Assembly: GCF_000300335.1 (NCBI RefSeq)
Contig: NZ_AMRM01000002.1
Coordinates: forward strand, 248,001-312,000
Length of the DNA stretch: 64,000 bases
Direction of reading: 5' to 3'
Source of the DNA: Nitratireductor pacificus pht-3B
GTDB taxonomy: Bacteria > Pseudomonadota > Alphaproteobacteria > Rhizobiales > Rhizobiaceae
This document shows positions 28,526 through 36,072 of the stretch, in pieces. Below the pieces are notes generated by a model. The model did no database searches, was not told the origin of the DNA, and saw only the letters and a list, made by a program, of their open reading frames with translations. Numbering within the stretch: position 1 is the first letter of the stretch; every line of letters begins with the position of its first letter. A program made the translations under genes and the position numbers.

Positions 28526-28660
28526 ATGAAGCGCACCTATCAGCCCTCGAAGATCGTCCGCAAGCGCCGGCACGGCTTCCGCGCCCGCATGGCCACCACC
28601 GGCGGCCGTCGCGTCATCGCGGCTCGCCGCAACCGTGGCCGCAAGCGGCTGTCCGCCTAA
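28526..28660 (+). CDS. rpmH: 50S ribosomal protein bL34
   Basis: The 44-residue basic protein beginning [18 protein letters not shown] and ending [10 protein letters not shown] is unmistakable bL34. No Shine-Dalgarno precedes the ATG. Instead an upstream short frame ends with TAA directly against it. It heads the conserved rpmH-rnpA-yidC cluster, classically near the replication origin region in many bacteria. Confidence 0.98.
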   Translation: MKRTYQPSKIVRKRRHGFRARMATTGGRRVIAARRNRGRKRLSA

Positions 28661-28683
28661 GCCTTGCAGGCAAGGCCGGAAAT

Positions 28684-29049
28684 ATGGTGGACCGGCCAGT
28701 CGCACACCCTCCGGCGCGTCTCAGGAAGCGCGCCGATTTTCTGGCTGTCCGCCGCGGTGAAAAACGGCGTGGACGGCTTTTCCTGCTTGAAGTTCTGGAT
28801 CGCGGCGACAACGACGCGCCGCGGCTCGGCATTACGGTCACCAAGAAGGTCGGCAATGCGGTCGTGCGAAACCGCATCCGCCGACGGTTGAAAGAAGCCT
28901 GCCGCACCCATGCAGCCCATGACATGGCGGACGGCAGGGACTATGTGATTGTGGCGCGGCGCGCGATACTCGATGCGCCGTTCGCCTCCCTGCAGGACGA
29001 GCTTTCCCGCCGCATCGGCGAGGCCGGTCGCGGGCGTGAAAGGGACTAA
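28684..29049 (+). CDS. rnpA: Ribonuclease P protein component
   Basis: The 121-residue basic protein pairs with RNase P RNA to trim the 5' end of tRNA precursors. The signature [18 protein letters not shown] is complete, preceded by [18 protein letters not shown]. It lies 23 bases after rpmH and is probably co-transcribed. Confidence 0.97.
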   Translation: MVDRPVAHPPARLRKRADFLAVRRGEKRRGRLFLLEVLDRGDNDAPRLGITVTKKVGNAVVRNRIRRRLKEACRTHAAHDMADGRDYVIVARRAILDAPFASLQDELSRRIGEAGRGRERD

Positions 29050-29057
29050 GGACCTTG

Positions 29058-30857
29058 ATGGACAACAACCGGAATTTTCTCATCACGATCGCGCTCTCTG
29101 TGCTGATCCTGACCGTTTGGCAGGTCTTCTACATGAACCCGCGCATCGAGGCGCAGCGCGAGGCCGCGCGGATCGAGGCCGAACAGGCCGCCGAGACGAC
29201 GCCGGGGACCGGCACTCCGGGTGGTGAGAGCATCGGCATTCCGACGCCGGGTGCAGGCGCCGGCTCCGCCGCGCAGACCCCGCCCGATCGCGCGACCACG
29301 CTGGCCGCCGCCGAGCGCGTCAAGATCGAGACGCCGCGCCTTTCCGGCTCCATCAACCTGATGGGCGCGCGCCTCGACGATCTTCTGCTCAAGGATTACC
29401 GGGTCACGGTGAAGAAGGATTCGCCCAACATCCAGCTTCTGAACCCGTCCGGCCAGCCCGACGGCTATTATGCCGAGATCGGTTACGTGACCGACGCGGC
29501 CAATGGCGCGGTGCCCGGCCCCGAGACGGTGTGGACGCTGGCGGAAGGCGACGTGCTGAGCCCGACGAGCCCGGTCACGCTGACCTACACCAACGACAAG
29601 GGCCTGACCTTCACCCGCCGGATCGCCGTCGATGGCAACTACATGTTCACCTTCACCGACACGGTGCAGAACGCCAGCGGCGCTCCGGTCGCCCTGCGCA
29701 ATTACGGCCGCACCACCCGCATCGGCACGCCGGAAACCTCCGGCATCTACATCCTCCATGAGGGCCTGATCGGCGTGACCGGCGAGGAGGGGCTCCAGGA
29801 ACTGTCCTACTCGACGGTCGAGGAAGACAAGCGCATCACGCCCGGCAAGTCGTCCGATGGCTGGCTCGGCATTACCGACAAGTACTGGGCGGTGACGCTG
29901 GTGCCGCAGGCGGGTCGCGAGTTTCAGCCGCGCTTCTCCTATTCCGCCGACAACACGGCGCGCTACCAGGCCGATTACCTGACGGACGAGATCACCGTTG
30001 CGGACGGCGCCACCGCCGGCACGGAGACCATGGTCTTCGCCGGCGCCAAGGAAGTGGGCATCGTCGATGCCTACGAGACGGACCGCGGCGTCCGCCAGTT
30101 CGAGCTGCTGATCGACTGGGGCTGGTTCTACTTCATCACCAAGCCGATGTTCCATCTGATCGACTGGCTCTTCAAGCTGCTCGGCAATTTCGGCCTGGCC
30201 ATTCTGGCCACCACGGTCGTCGTCAAGCTCATCTTCTTCCCGCTCGCCAACAAGTCGTACAAGTCGATGGCGAACATGAAGAAGGTGCAGCCTGCCATGA
30301 TGGAAATCCGCGAGAAGTTCGCGGACGACAAGATGAAGCAGCAGCAGGCGATGATGGAGCTGTACAAGAAGGAGAAGATCAATCCGATCGCCGGCTGCTG
30401 GCCGGTGCTGATCCAGATTCCGGTCTTCTTCGCGCTGTACAAGGTGCTCTACGTCACCATCGAAATGCGCCACGCGCCGTTCTTCGGCTGGATCCAGGAT
30501 CTGTCGGCGCCCGATCCGACCTCGATCTTCAACCTGTTCGGCCTGCTTCCCTACGACGTGCCGGCCTTCCTGATGATCGGCGTCTGGCCGCTGATCATGG
30601 GCATCACCATGTTCCTGCAGATGCGCATGAACCCGACGCCGCCGGATCCAACCCAGGCGATGATCTTCACCTGGATGCCCGTAGTCTTCACCTTCATGCT
30701 GGCGACCTTCCCGGCCGGTCTGGTCATCTACTGGGCGTGGAACAACTTCCTGTCGATCCTCCAGCAGGGCGTGATCATGAAGCGCCAGGGCGCCAAGATC
30801 GAGCTGTGGGACAATCTCGCGGGACTGTTCAAGAAGAAGCCGAAGCCGGCGGAATAG
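29058..30857 (+). CDS. yidC: Membrane protein insertase YidC
   Basis: The 599-residue Gram-negative-type YidC inserts inner-membrane proteins with or without SecYEG. It has an N-terminal helix (FLITIALSVLILTVWQVFY), a large periplasmic beta domain with an Ala/Glu/Thr-rich linker, then the C-terminal Oxa1 domain from about residue 360. That domain includes GNFGLAILATTVVVKLIFF, the cytoplasmic helical hairpin and INPIAGCWPVLIQIPVFFAL. ATG 29058 is preceded by AAGGA. The preceding TTG at 29055 is unlikely. Confidence 0.97.
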   Translation: MDNNRNFLITIALSVLILTVWQVFYMNPRIEAQREAARIEAEQAAETTPGTGTPGGESIGIPTPGAGAGSAAQTPPDRATTLAAAERVKIETPRLSGSINLMGARLDDLLLKDYRVTVKKDSPNIQLLNPSGQPDGYYAEIGYVTDAANGAVPGPETVWTLAEGDVLSPTSPVTLTYTNDKGLTFTRRIAVDGNYMFTFTDTVQNASGAPVALRNYGRTTRIGTPETSGIYILHEGLIGVTGEEGLQELSYSTVEEDKRITPGKSSDGWLGITDKYWAVTLVPQAGREFQPRFSYSADNTARYQADYLTDEITVADGATAGTETMVFAGAKEVGIVDAYETDRGVRQFELLIDWGWFYFITKPMFHLIDWLFKLLGNFGLAILATTVVVKLIFFPLANKSYKSMANMKKVQPAMMEIREKFADDKMKQQQAMMELYKKEKINPIAGCWPVLIQIPVFFALYKVLYVTIEMRHAPFFGWIQDLSAPDPTSIFNLFGLLPYDVPAFLMIGVWPLIMGITMFLQMRMNPTPPDPTQAMIFTWMPVVFTFMLATFPAGLVIYWAWNNFLSILQQGVIMKRQGAKIELWDNLAGLFKKKPKPAE

Positions 30858-30878
30858 CCGCGGCGGGTGATTTTGGAG

Positions 30879-30902
30879 CGGGCGCCATCGGCGCCCGTTT
30901 TC
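30879..30902 (+). terminator. Rho-independent terminator of the rpmH-rnpA-yidC unit
   Basis: CGGGCGCC/GGCGCCCG around ATC is followed by TTTT on the plus strand, 21 bases past the yidC stop. In related genomes engB often follows here. In this genome the terminator instead marks the start of an accessory insert. Confidence 0.85.
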
Positions 30903-31539
30903 ATTTGCGAGCGTCCGGGCCGCCGAGTTCCCTGGTCGCGATCCTGATATACTCGTCGACGATCGCCCGTCCTTCCGCCGCTTCAAGCTGTATGGCCAGC
31001 CGCATCGTCGCCTCGCCGAGATGGAAGATGAGGAACGCGGAGCGCTCCGCCGCGTCGCGATCGCGCCCGGGCATGGCGCGCAGCATGGCCTTTGCCAGAG
31101 CCCGGCCGTTTTCCCGCGCATCCTCGAGGTCGAGCGCACAGAGCGCCTTGTCGGCCTGCATGCCCGACCAGACGTCGCGCATCACCGGCTCCTCCAGGAA
31201 CATCCCGTAATACTCGTCCACCAGGGCGGCGAAGGCCGCCTGCAGGTCTTCCGGCGTACGCACCTTGTCCAGCGCATCACCGATGCAGTGGCGTCCGAGC
31301 GCGTAGTAGTGCTCGGCGAGCGTTCGGATGATCGCCGCCTTGTCGGGAAAGTACTGGTAGAGCGAACCGATCGAGATATCGGCGCGCTGGGCGACCTCGC
31401 TCATCTTCATCGCCTCGCTGCCGCTCTCCGCGATGATGTCGCGCGCCACGTCGAGAATGCGTTCGACGCGTTCACGCGCACGCTTCTGCAGGGGTTGCTT
31501 GCGGGCCGCCGGCAGGTCTGGAACGCCGATCTCGCTCAT
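30901..31539 (-). CDS. TetR/AcrR family transcriptional regulator
   Basis: The 212-residue protein has a TetR-type helix-turn-helix, with MSEVAQRADISIGSLYQYFP as its recognition region near residues 45-65, and a variable helical ligand domain. It is divergent from an NmrA-like gene with a 107-bp intergenic region carrying three copies of an operator-like repeat. The simplest model is repression of both its own gene and the divergent pair until a ligand binds. The ligand is unknown. Confidence 0.92.
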   Translation of the reverse strand: MSEIGVPDLPAARKQPLQKRARERVERILDVARDIIAESGSEAMKMSEVAQRADISIGSLYQYFPDKAAIIRTLAEHYYALGRHCIGDALDKVRTPEDLQAAFAALVDEYYGMFLEEPVMRDVWSGMQADKALCALDLEDARENGRALAKAMLRAMPGRDRDAAERSAFLIFHLGEATMRLAIQLEAAEGRAIVDEYIRIATRELGGPDARK

Positions 31540-31574
31540 GTCGCGCCTTTTTATGAGGGTTTCTCACTTTTTGA

Positions 31575-31603
31575 TTGACTCCAATAATATGAGCTTTTAT
31601 CAC
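31575..31603 (+). promoter_or_regulatory. Promoter of the NmrA-like/DUF1772 pair
   Basis: TTGACT (31575-31580) and TATCAC (31598-31603) with a 17-base spacer. The middle operator-like repeat overlaps the -10. Confidence 0.5.
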
Positions 31604-31611
31604 TTTTGCAA
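31584..31611 (-). promoter_or_regulatory. Promoter of the TetR gene
   Basis: On the minus strand, TTGCAA (31606-31611) and TATTAT (31584-31589) are spaced by 16 bases. The middle operator-like repeat falls inside the spacer. Confidence 0.55.
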
Positions 31612-31646
31612 ATATGAGTGATGCTCACATTAATAGGAGGCAAGAC

Positions 31647-32528
31647 ATGTCGAACACCGGTTCCCGCAATCCAATCCTTCCCGACGCTGACAGCCCCGTT
31701 CTGGTCACCGGCGGCACGGGCAAGACCGGCCGCCGCATTGCCGAGCGTCTGACCGCCGCCGGACGGAACGTCCGCGTCGTCTCGCGCAACACGCCGGTTC
31801 CTTTCGACTGGGAGAACCGCGCCACGTGGGATGCGGCGCTTGAAGGCATCGGAGCGGTCTATCTCTGCTATTTTCCCGACCTGGCCGTTCCCGGCGCGGC
31901 TGAAACAGTTGCTGCGTTTGCCCGTCATGCGGTCGGGAAGGGTATCCGGCGACAGGTGCTTCTGTCGGCCAGGGGAGAACGGGGCGCGGAGCATGCCGAG
32001 GCGCTGTTCAAGGCGAGCGGCGCGGCGTGGACGATCCTGCGGGCCGACTGGTTCAACCAGAATTTCAGCGAAGCCTTCTTCCTCGACGGCGTCCTTGCCG
32101 GCGAGGTGGCGCTTCCTGTCGGCGACGTGCGCGAGCCCTTCATCGACGCCGACGACATCGCCGATGTCGCCTTCGCGACCCTGGCCGAAGAGGGGCATGT
32201 GGGCAAACTCTACGAACTGACGGGCCCGCGCCTGATGAGCTTTCAAGAGATGGTCACGGAGATCGGAAGGGCCACCGGCCGCGACATCCGGTTCAGCCGC
32301 GTGCCTGCCGAGGAATACGTCGCCGGCCTGCATGCCCAGGGCATTCCGCAGGATTTCATAGACCTGCTCCACGAGCTCTTCACCGAAGTGCTCGACGGGC
32401 GCAACGAGAGCCTGACGGACGACGTTCAGCGGGTGCTGGGGCGGCCGCCACGCGATTTTTCCGCCTATGTGGCAGCGACGGCGGCGACCGGGGTCTGGGA
32501 CGAGTCGAAAACGTCCGTCGAAGCTTGA
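31647..32528 (+). CDS. NmrA-like NAD(P)-binding protein (atypical SDR)
   Basis: The 293-residue Rossmann protein has the NmrA-type motif VTGGTGKTGRRIAERL at residues 18-33. The central part ASGAAWTILRADWFNQNF and the later FIDADDIADVAFATL follow the NmrA/HSCARG pattern, with no classical YxxxK catalytic pair. It may be a redox-sensing or quinone-reductase-like protein. ATG 31647 has a perfect AGGAGG. It is followed by the DUF1772 gene, 35 bp on. Confidence 0.88.
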   Translation: MSNTGSRNPILPDADSPVLVTGGTGKTGRRIAERLTAAGRNVRVVSRNTPVPFDWENRATWDAALEGIGAVYLCYFPDLAVPGAAETVAAFARHAVGKGIRRQVLLSARGERGAEHAEALFKASGAAWTILRADWFNQNFSEAFFLDGVLAGEVALPVGDVREPFIDADDIADVAFATLAEEGHVGKLYELTGPRLMSFQEMVTEIGRATGRDIRFSRVPAEEYVAGLHAQGIPQDFIDLLHELFTEVLDGRNESLTDDVQRVLGRPPRDFSAYVAATAATGVWDESKTSVEA

Positions 32529-32563
32529 GAATCAGCTATCCACAAACCAACGGAGACGATGTC

Positions 32564-33052
32564 ATGTCCGATCGCATCTTCCTTGTCCTGACCTTGCTGG
32601 CTACACTGAGCGCCGGGCTTATGGCCGGGTTTTTCTTCACCTTTTCCAACTCGGTAATGCAGGCGCTGGCGCGCGTGCCCGTGTCGGCCGGCATCCAGAC
32701 CATGCAGGCGCTCAACGTCACGGTGCTGAACCCGCTTTTCTTCGCCGGCTTCTTCGGCACGGCGCTGCTCGGCATCCTGCTGGGCGTGATGGCGGTGCTG
32801 AACTGGACGGTGCCGGGAAGCGCCTATCTGGTCGCCGGCGGCGCCCTGTACATGGTCGGCGTCTTCCTGGTGACCGTGATCTTCAACGTGCCCATGAACG
32901 AGGCCCTGGGCACGGTCGACCCGGCCAGCGTGCAGGGCGCCGAGATGTGGCGCGACTATCTCTCGCGCTGGGTCGCCTGGAACCATGTGCGCACGCTCGC
33001 CTCTTTCGCGACGTTCGCAGCCTTCGCGATGGCCCTGATAAAGCGGGCGTGA
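32564..33052 (+). CDS. DUF1772 (anthrone oxygenase-like) membrane protein
   Basis: The 162-residue protein has four predicted helices. The family pattern is visible: AGLMAGFFFTFSNSVMQAL at the N-terminus, NVTVLNPLFFAGFFGTALL, and the conserved FNVPMNEALG followed by WxxWNHVRTLAS near the C-terminus. Fungal relatives oxidise anthrones, and bacterial members are uncharacterised. ATG 32564 has CGGAGA upstream. Co-transcription with the NmrA-like gene under TetR control suggests handling of an aromatic or quinone compound, which is inference. Confidence 0.88.
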   Translation: MSDRIFLVLTLLATLSAGLMAGFFFTFSNSVMQALARVPVSAGIQTMQALNVTVLNPLFFAGFFGTALLGILLGVMAVLNWTVPGSAYLVAGGALYMVGVFLVTVIFNVPMNEALGTVDPASVQGAEMWRDYLSRWVAWNHVRTLASFATFAAFAMALIKRA

Positions 33053-33076
33053 AAAACGCCATCCGCCGGCCGGTTC

Positions 33077-33104
33077 TTGCCCCCGGCGGAATTTCGTCTA
33101 TAAA
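33077..33104 (+). promoter_or_regulatory. Promoter of the CatB-type acetyltransferase gene
   Basis: TTGCCC (33077-33082) and TATAAA (33099-33104) with a 16-base spacer. Transcription from about 33111 would leave a leader of roughly 140 bases before the coding start, long for a gene of this kind. Confidence 0.65.
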
Positions 33105-33132
33105 GGCGCTCCCCGATCAGGAGACCGCATAC

Positions 33133-33144
33133 ATGATCCGATAA
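33133..33144 (+). CDS. Putative leader mini-frame, Met-Ile-Arg-stop
   Basis: ATG ATC CGA TAA at 33133-33144 has a good Shine-Dalgarno (CAGGAGA, 33118-33124) about eight bases upstream, better than many real genes here. The stop codon abuts the strand 33145-33152, which is complementary to the acetyltransferase ribosome binding region. It is the proposed sensing element of a translational attenuator. Whether it is translated is unknown. Confidence 0.4.
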   Translation: MIR

Positions 33145-33252
33145 GAGGGACCGCGCATTCAGCACGCCGCCGGGGACAGGTCCGCCCCAGCATTCCGACA
33201 AGTCGGACGCGGCCGTGTCACGCTCCCTTATCGACGATCATGGAGGTCCCTC
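33139..33252 (+). promoter_or_regulatory. Candidate translational attenuator of the CatB-type gene
   Basis: Two mutually exclusive pairings are visible. GAGGGACC (33145-33152) is exactly complementary to GGTCCCTC (33245-33252), which overlaps the GGAGG Shine-Dalgarno and touches the ATG at 33253. Alternatively GATA-AG-AGGGA (33140-33150) pairs with TCCCTTATC (33224-33232), leaving the Shine-Dalgarno free. An internal hairpin TCCGAC/GTCGGA around AA sits at 33194-33207. A ribosome held on the mini-frame would cover the first strand. This is the logic of inducible cat and erm leaders, here inferred by eye. Confidence 0.5.
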
Positions 33253-33891
33253 ATGCACGGGCCCAATCCCTCGACGCCCTATCCCATGGCGGGGTTTCCC
33301 CGCACCGTGTTCCTGAAGAACTTCATCACCCGCCCGAACATCGAGGTGGGCGCCTACTCCTATTACGACGATCCGGGCGGCGCGGAACGGTTCGAGGACG
33401 AGAACGTCCTCTACCACTACGAGTTTCACGGCGACCGGCTGATCATCAAGAACTTCGTCGCCATCGCGCATCGCGCCACCTTCATCATGAATGGCGCCAA
33501 CCATCTGATGTCCGGCTTTTCCACCTACCCCTTCAACATCTTCGGCAATGGCTGGGAGAAGGATTTCGACGCTTCCGCCTATCTGGCGGCGAGCCGTGGC
33601 GACACGGTGATCGGCAATGATGTCTGGATCGGCCGCGAGGCGCGCATCATGCCGGGCGTGACCATTGGCGACGGTGCGGTGGTCGGCGCCCATGCGGTGG
33701 TTGCCGGCGATGTGCCGCCCTTCGCCATCGTGGCCGGAAACCCGGCGCGCATCGTGCGCCGGCGCTTCGACGACGCGACGGTGGCGAACCTGCTCGACAT
33801 CGCCTGGTGGTACTGGCCGGCGGAGAAGATCACCCGCAATCTCCCGGCCATTCGCGGCGCCGACCTGTCGGCGCTGCGCAGCGCCGAATGA
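33253..33891 (+). CDS. CatB-type xenobiotic O-acetyltransferase (hexapeptide repeat)
   Basis: The 212-residue left-handed beta-helix acetyltransferase belongs to the CatB/Vat group, which acetylates chloramphenicol or streptogramin A with acetyl-CoA. The catalytic loop [14 protein letters not shown] contains the expected His84, and hexapeptide repeats run through [20 protein letters not shown], continuing to [11 protein letters not shown]. The N-terminal FKNF-like [15 protein letters not shown] matches the family. Chromosomal CatB homologues do not always confer resistance, so the natural substrate is open. GGAGG lies six bases before ATG 33253. Confidence 0.92.
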   Translation: MHGPNPSTPYPMAGFPRTVFLKNFITRPNIEVGAYSYYDDPGGAERFEDENVLYHYEFHGDRLIIKNFVAIAHRATFIMNGANHLMSGFSTYPFNIFGNGWEKDFDASAYLAASRGDTVIGNDVWIGREARIMPGVTIGDGAVVGAHAVVAGDVPPFAIVAGNPARIVRRRFDDATVANLLDIAWWYWPAEKITRNLPAIRGADLSALRSAE

Positions 33892-33979
33892 GCGTGCGCG
33901 GGGCCGCGAGCATGTTTCGGCTGTTGACAAACGTCGCCGCAGTCTTGATGCCGTGCAGGACGAGACTGGAGAGATCGGC

Positions 33980-34663
33980 GTGACAACGACAGGACAGGAT
34001 GCCGCTGCTGGCGGCGCGAAACTCGACCGGACGGTTTTCTCCCGGCCGTGGACGTTCATCCGCGGCGCGCCCGCCATGAAGTTCCTGCCGCCGGAGGGAC
34101 CGCCGGAAGTGGCCTTTGCCGGCCGCTCGAATGTCGGCAAATCATCTCTGATCAACGCGCTCCTGTCGCGGCGCGGGCTGGCCCGCACGTCCAACACGCC
34201 GGGCCGCACGCAGGAACTGAACTTCTTCGTGCCGGAGGGCTATTCCGGCACCGATGGCGACCTGCCGCCGATGGCGTTGATCGACATGCCGGGCTACGGC
34301 TTCGCCAAGGCGCCGAAGGAGCAGGTGGACGCCTGGACGAAGCTGGTCTTCGACTATCTGCGCGGCCGCGTGACGCTGAAGCGCGTCTTCCTGCTGATCG
34401 ACGCGCGCCACGGCATCAAGAAGAACGACGAGGAGGTGATGGACCTGCTCGACAAGGCCGCCGTGTCCTATCAGGTGGTGCTCACCAAGGCCGACAAGAT
34501 CAAGCCGCCGGCGGTCCTGCGCCTGCTCGGCGAGACCGAAACCAGATTGAAGAAGCGCGCCGCCGCCTATCCGCAGATCGTCGCCACGTCCTCGGAAAAG
34601 GGCGAAGGGCTGGACGAATTGCGCGACGCCATCGCCCTTGCCGTCAACGGCGGTCGCGCCTGA
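33980..34663 (+). CDS. engB: Ribosome biogenesis GTPase EngB (YsxC/YihA)
   Basis: An essential GTPase needed for late 50S assembly. The 227-residue protein has G1 [10 protein letters not shown]3 [11 protein letters not shown]4 TKADK and the family's [13 protein letters not shown] switch. GTG 33980 is chosen because GGAGAGATC precedes it and a frame open further upstream overlaps the acetyltransferase gene. In related genomes engB follows yidC and precedes argB. Here accessory genes lie on both sides. Confidence 0.95.
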   Translation: MTTTGQDAAAGGAKLDRTVFSRPWTFIRGAPAMKFLPPEGPPEVAFAGRSNVGKSSLINALLSRRGLARTSNTPGRTQELNFFVPEGYSGTDGDLPPMALIDMPGYGFAKAPKEQVDAWTKLVFDYLRGRVTLKRVFLLIDARHGIKKNDEEVMDLLDKAAVSYQVVLTKADKIKPPAVLRLLGETETRLKKRAAAYPQIVATSSEKGEGLDELRDAIALAVNGGRA

Positions 34664-34686
34664 TCCACTTCGAGGATCGATAAGGT

Positions 34687-35196
34687 TCAGCTCGCTTGCG
34701 TCGCGCCCGGCTTGAAGGTCATCGCCACGCCGTTGATGCAATGGCGCTTGCCGGTCGGAGGCGGGCCGTCGTCGAAGATGTGGCCGAGATGCCCACCGCA
34801 GCGGCGGCAATGGCATTCTGTGCGCGTCATGAAGAGCGAATTGTCTTCCTTCGTGCCGATGGCATCGGGCACTGCTTCCCAGAAGCTCGGCCAACCGGTG
34901 CCGGAATCGAACTTCGTCTCCGACGAATAGACTGGCAGGTCGCAGCCGGCGCAGTGGAACAGGCCGGCGCGCTTCTCCTCGTTGAGCGGGCTGGTGAAGG
35001 CGCGCTCGGTCGCTTCCTCGCGCAGCACGGCGAACTGCTGCTCGCTCAGGATCCGGCGCCACTCGTCTTCGGTTTTGGTGATCTCGAAGGTCTCGGCCAT
35101 GGCTTTCCCGCCGGGCCGGTTGCCGACGAGGAAGGCGCCGCCCGCCAGCGCGGCGAAGGCGCCCGTGGTGCAGTAGAGGAAGTTGCGGCGGTTCAT
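34687..35196 (-). CDS. msrB: Peptide-methionine (R)-S-oxide reductase, exported
   Basis: MsrB repairs methionine-R-sulfoxide. The 169-residue protein has two zinc CxxC pairs (CAGC and CRRC), the conserved GTGWPSFWEAV segment and the catalytic Cys in RHCINGVAM. Unlike the cytosolic form it begins MNRRNFLYCTTGAFAALAGG, a twin-arginine-type signal, so the enzyme probably works in the periplasm on oxidised envelope proteins. It lies between engB and a fasciclin gene controlled by the ECF cassette. Confidence 0.94.
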   Translation of the reverse strand: MNRRNFLYCTTGAFAALAGGAFLVGNRPGGKAMAETFEITKTEDEWRRILSEQQFAVLREEATERAFTSPLNEEKRAGLFHCAGCDLPVYSSETKFDSGTGWPSFWEAVPDAIGTKEDNSLFMTRTECHCRRCGGHLGHIFDDGPPPTGKRHCINGVAMTFKPGATQAS

Positions 35197-35323
35197 GGTC
35201 TTGCTCCTTGCATGCCGGGCGGCGGTCCGCCCGATGGGACGTCAGATCGCGCTCACACTAGGGGAGGGAACCATCACCACCAAGTCAACGAGCCGTGAGC
35301 GCGCGGGGAGGTGGCAAGAGGGT

Positions 35324-35350
35324 TTGGGGGCGGCGGTGCGCCGCCCCCAA
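35324..35350 (-). terminator. Hairpin after the fasciclin gene
   Basis: A 12-bp stem TTGGGGGCGGCG/CGCCGCCCCCAA with a GTG loop lies 38 bases past the fasciclin stop codon. The T tract is poor on the minus strand. Confidence 0.65.
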
Positions 35351-35387
35351 TGGCCTTCACGGCCTCAGAGCCCCCGGCTGAAGCCGA

Positions 35388-35942
35388 TCAGGCCTTCGGC
35401 AGAAGCACGGTGTCGATCACGTGGATGACGCCGTTCGACTGGTCGACATCGGCGATGGTGACGGTCGCCACATTGCCGTTCTCGTCGGTCAGCGTGATGT
35501 TGTCGCCGTCCATCTTGGCCGACAGCATGCAGCCGCCGACTGTCTTGACCGGGTGGTCGCCGCCGTCATCAGCGATCATCTTGCCGATCGCGTCCGACAT
35601 GGCATCCACCGCCACCACGTGGCAGGTCAGCACCTTGGTCAGCTGATCCTTGTTTTCCGGCTTGAGCAGCGTGTCGACCGTGCCGGCCGGCAGCTTCTCG
35701 AAAGCGGCGTTGGTCGGAGCAAACACCGTGAACGGACCTTCGCCCGACAGCGTCTCGACCAGGCCGGCAGCCTTCACCGCGGCGACCAGCGTCGTGTGGT
35801 CCTTCGAGTTGACGGCGTTCTCGACGATGTTCTTGTCGGCATACATGGCTGCGCCGCCGACCATCGGGTTCTCGGCCATCGCCGAACCGGCGAAGGCGAG
35901 GGCGACGGAACCGGCGAGAAGCGAGAGAGTGATCTTGCGCAT
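35388..35942 (-). CDS. Exported fasciclin-domain (FAS1) protein
   Basis: The 184-residue protein has a signal peptide (SLLAGSVALAFAGSAMAEN) and a single FAS1 domain, with GPFTVFAPTNAAFEKLPAG as the H1 box, then a YH-like CHVVAVDAMSDAIG region and NGVIHVIDTVLLP as the H2 box. FAS1 domains mediate adhesion or bind small molecules outside the cell. It lies 130 bp downstream of an anti-sigma/ECF-sigma pair on the same strand. In mycobacteria SigK-RskA controls fasciclin proteins MPT70/MPT83, so a regulatory link is plausible. Confidence 0.92.
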   Translation of the reverse strand: MRKITLSLLAGSVALAFAGSAMAENPMVGGAAMYADKNIVENAVNSKDHTTLVAAVKAAGLVETLSGEGPFTVFAPTNAAFEKLPAGTVDTLLKPENKDQLTKVLTCHVVAVDAMSDAIGKMIADDGGDHPVKTVGGCMLSAKMDGDNITLTDENGNVATVTIADVDQSNGVIHVIDTVLLPKA

Positions 35943-36072
35943 GTTTAAACTCCTTGGTTCGTTTCATGGCCGCCTTGATGGCCGGCCTGATTGGGAACGG
36001 GTGGAGTTACGAGGAGAGGGCGAAAGGAGTTTCAGAAAAAATGCGGAAAAAATGAATCCGGGCGCCGACGGC

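Larger units (their letters stand above)
31554..31627. promoter_or_regulatory. Three TGAG-N5-(C/A)TCA operator-like repeats
   Basis: Copies are at 31554-31566 (TGAGGGTTTCTCA), 31590-31602 (TGAGCTTTTATCA) and 31615-31627 (TGAGTGATGCTCA). Copies 1 and 3 are perfect 4+5+4 inverted repeats, and copy 2 has one mismatch. All three are preceded by TA and followed by C(T/A)TT. They overlap both divergent promoters and are the obvious binding sites for the adjacent TetR protein. Confidence 0.7.

Noticed and set aside
29046..31139. A 697-codon minus-strand frame antisense to yidC
   Set aside because: It lies opposite YidC, has no recognisable motif, and has the composition of a shadow frame.
33892..33979. 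The upstream open frame continuing before engB
   Set aside because: It overlaps the end of the acetyltransferase gene in another frame. GTG 33980 with a ribosome binding site fits the EngB family.
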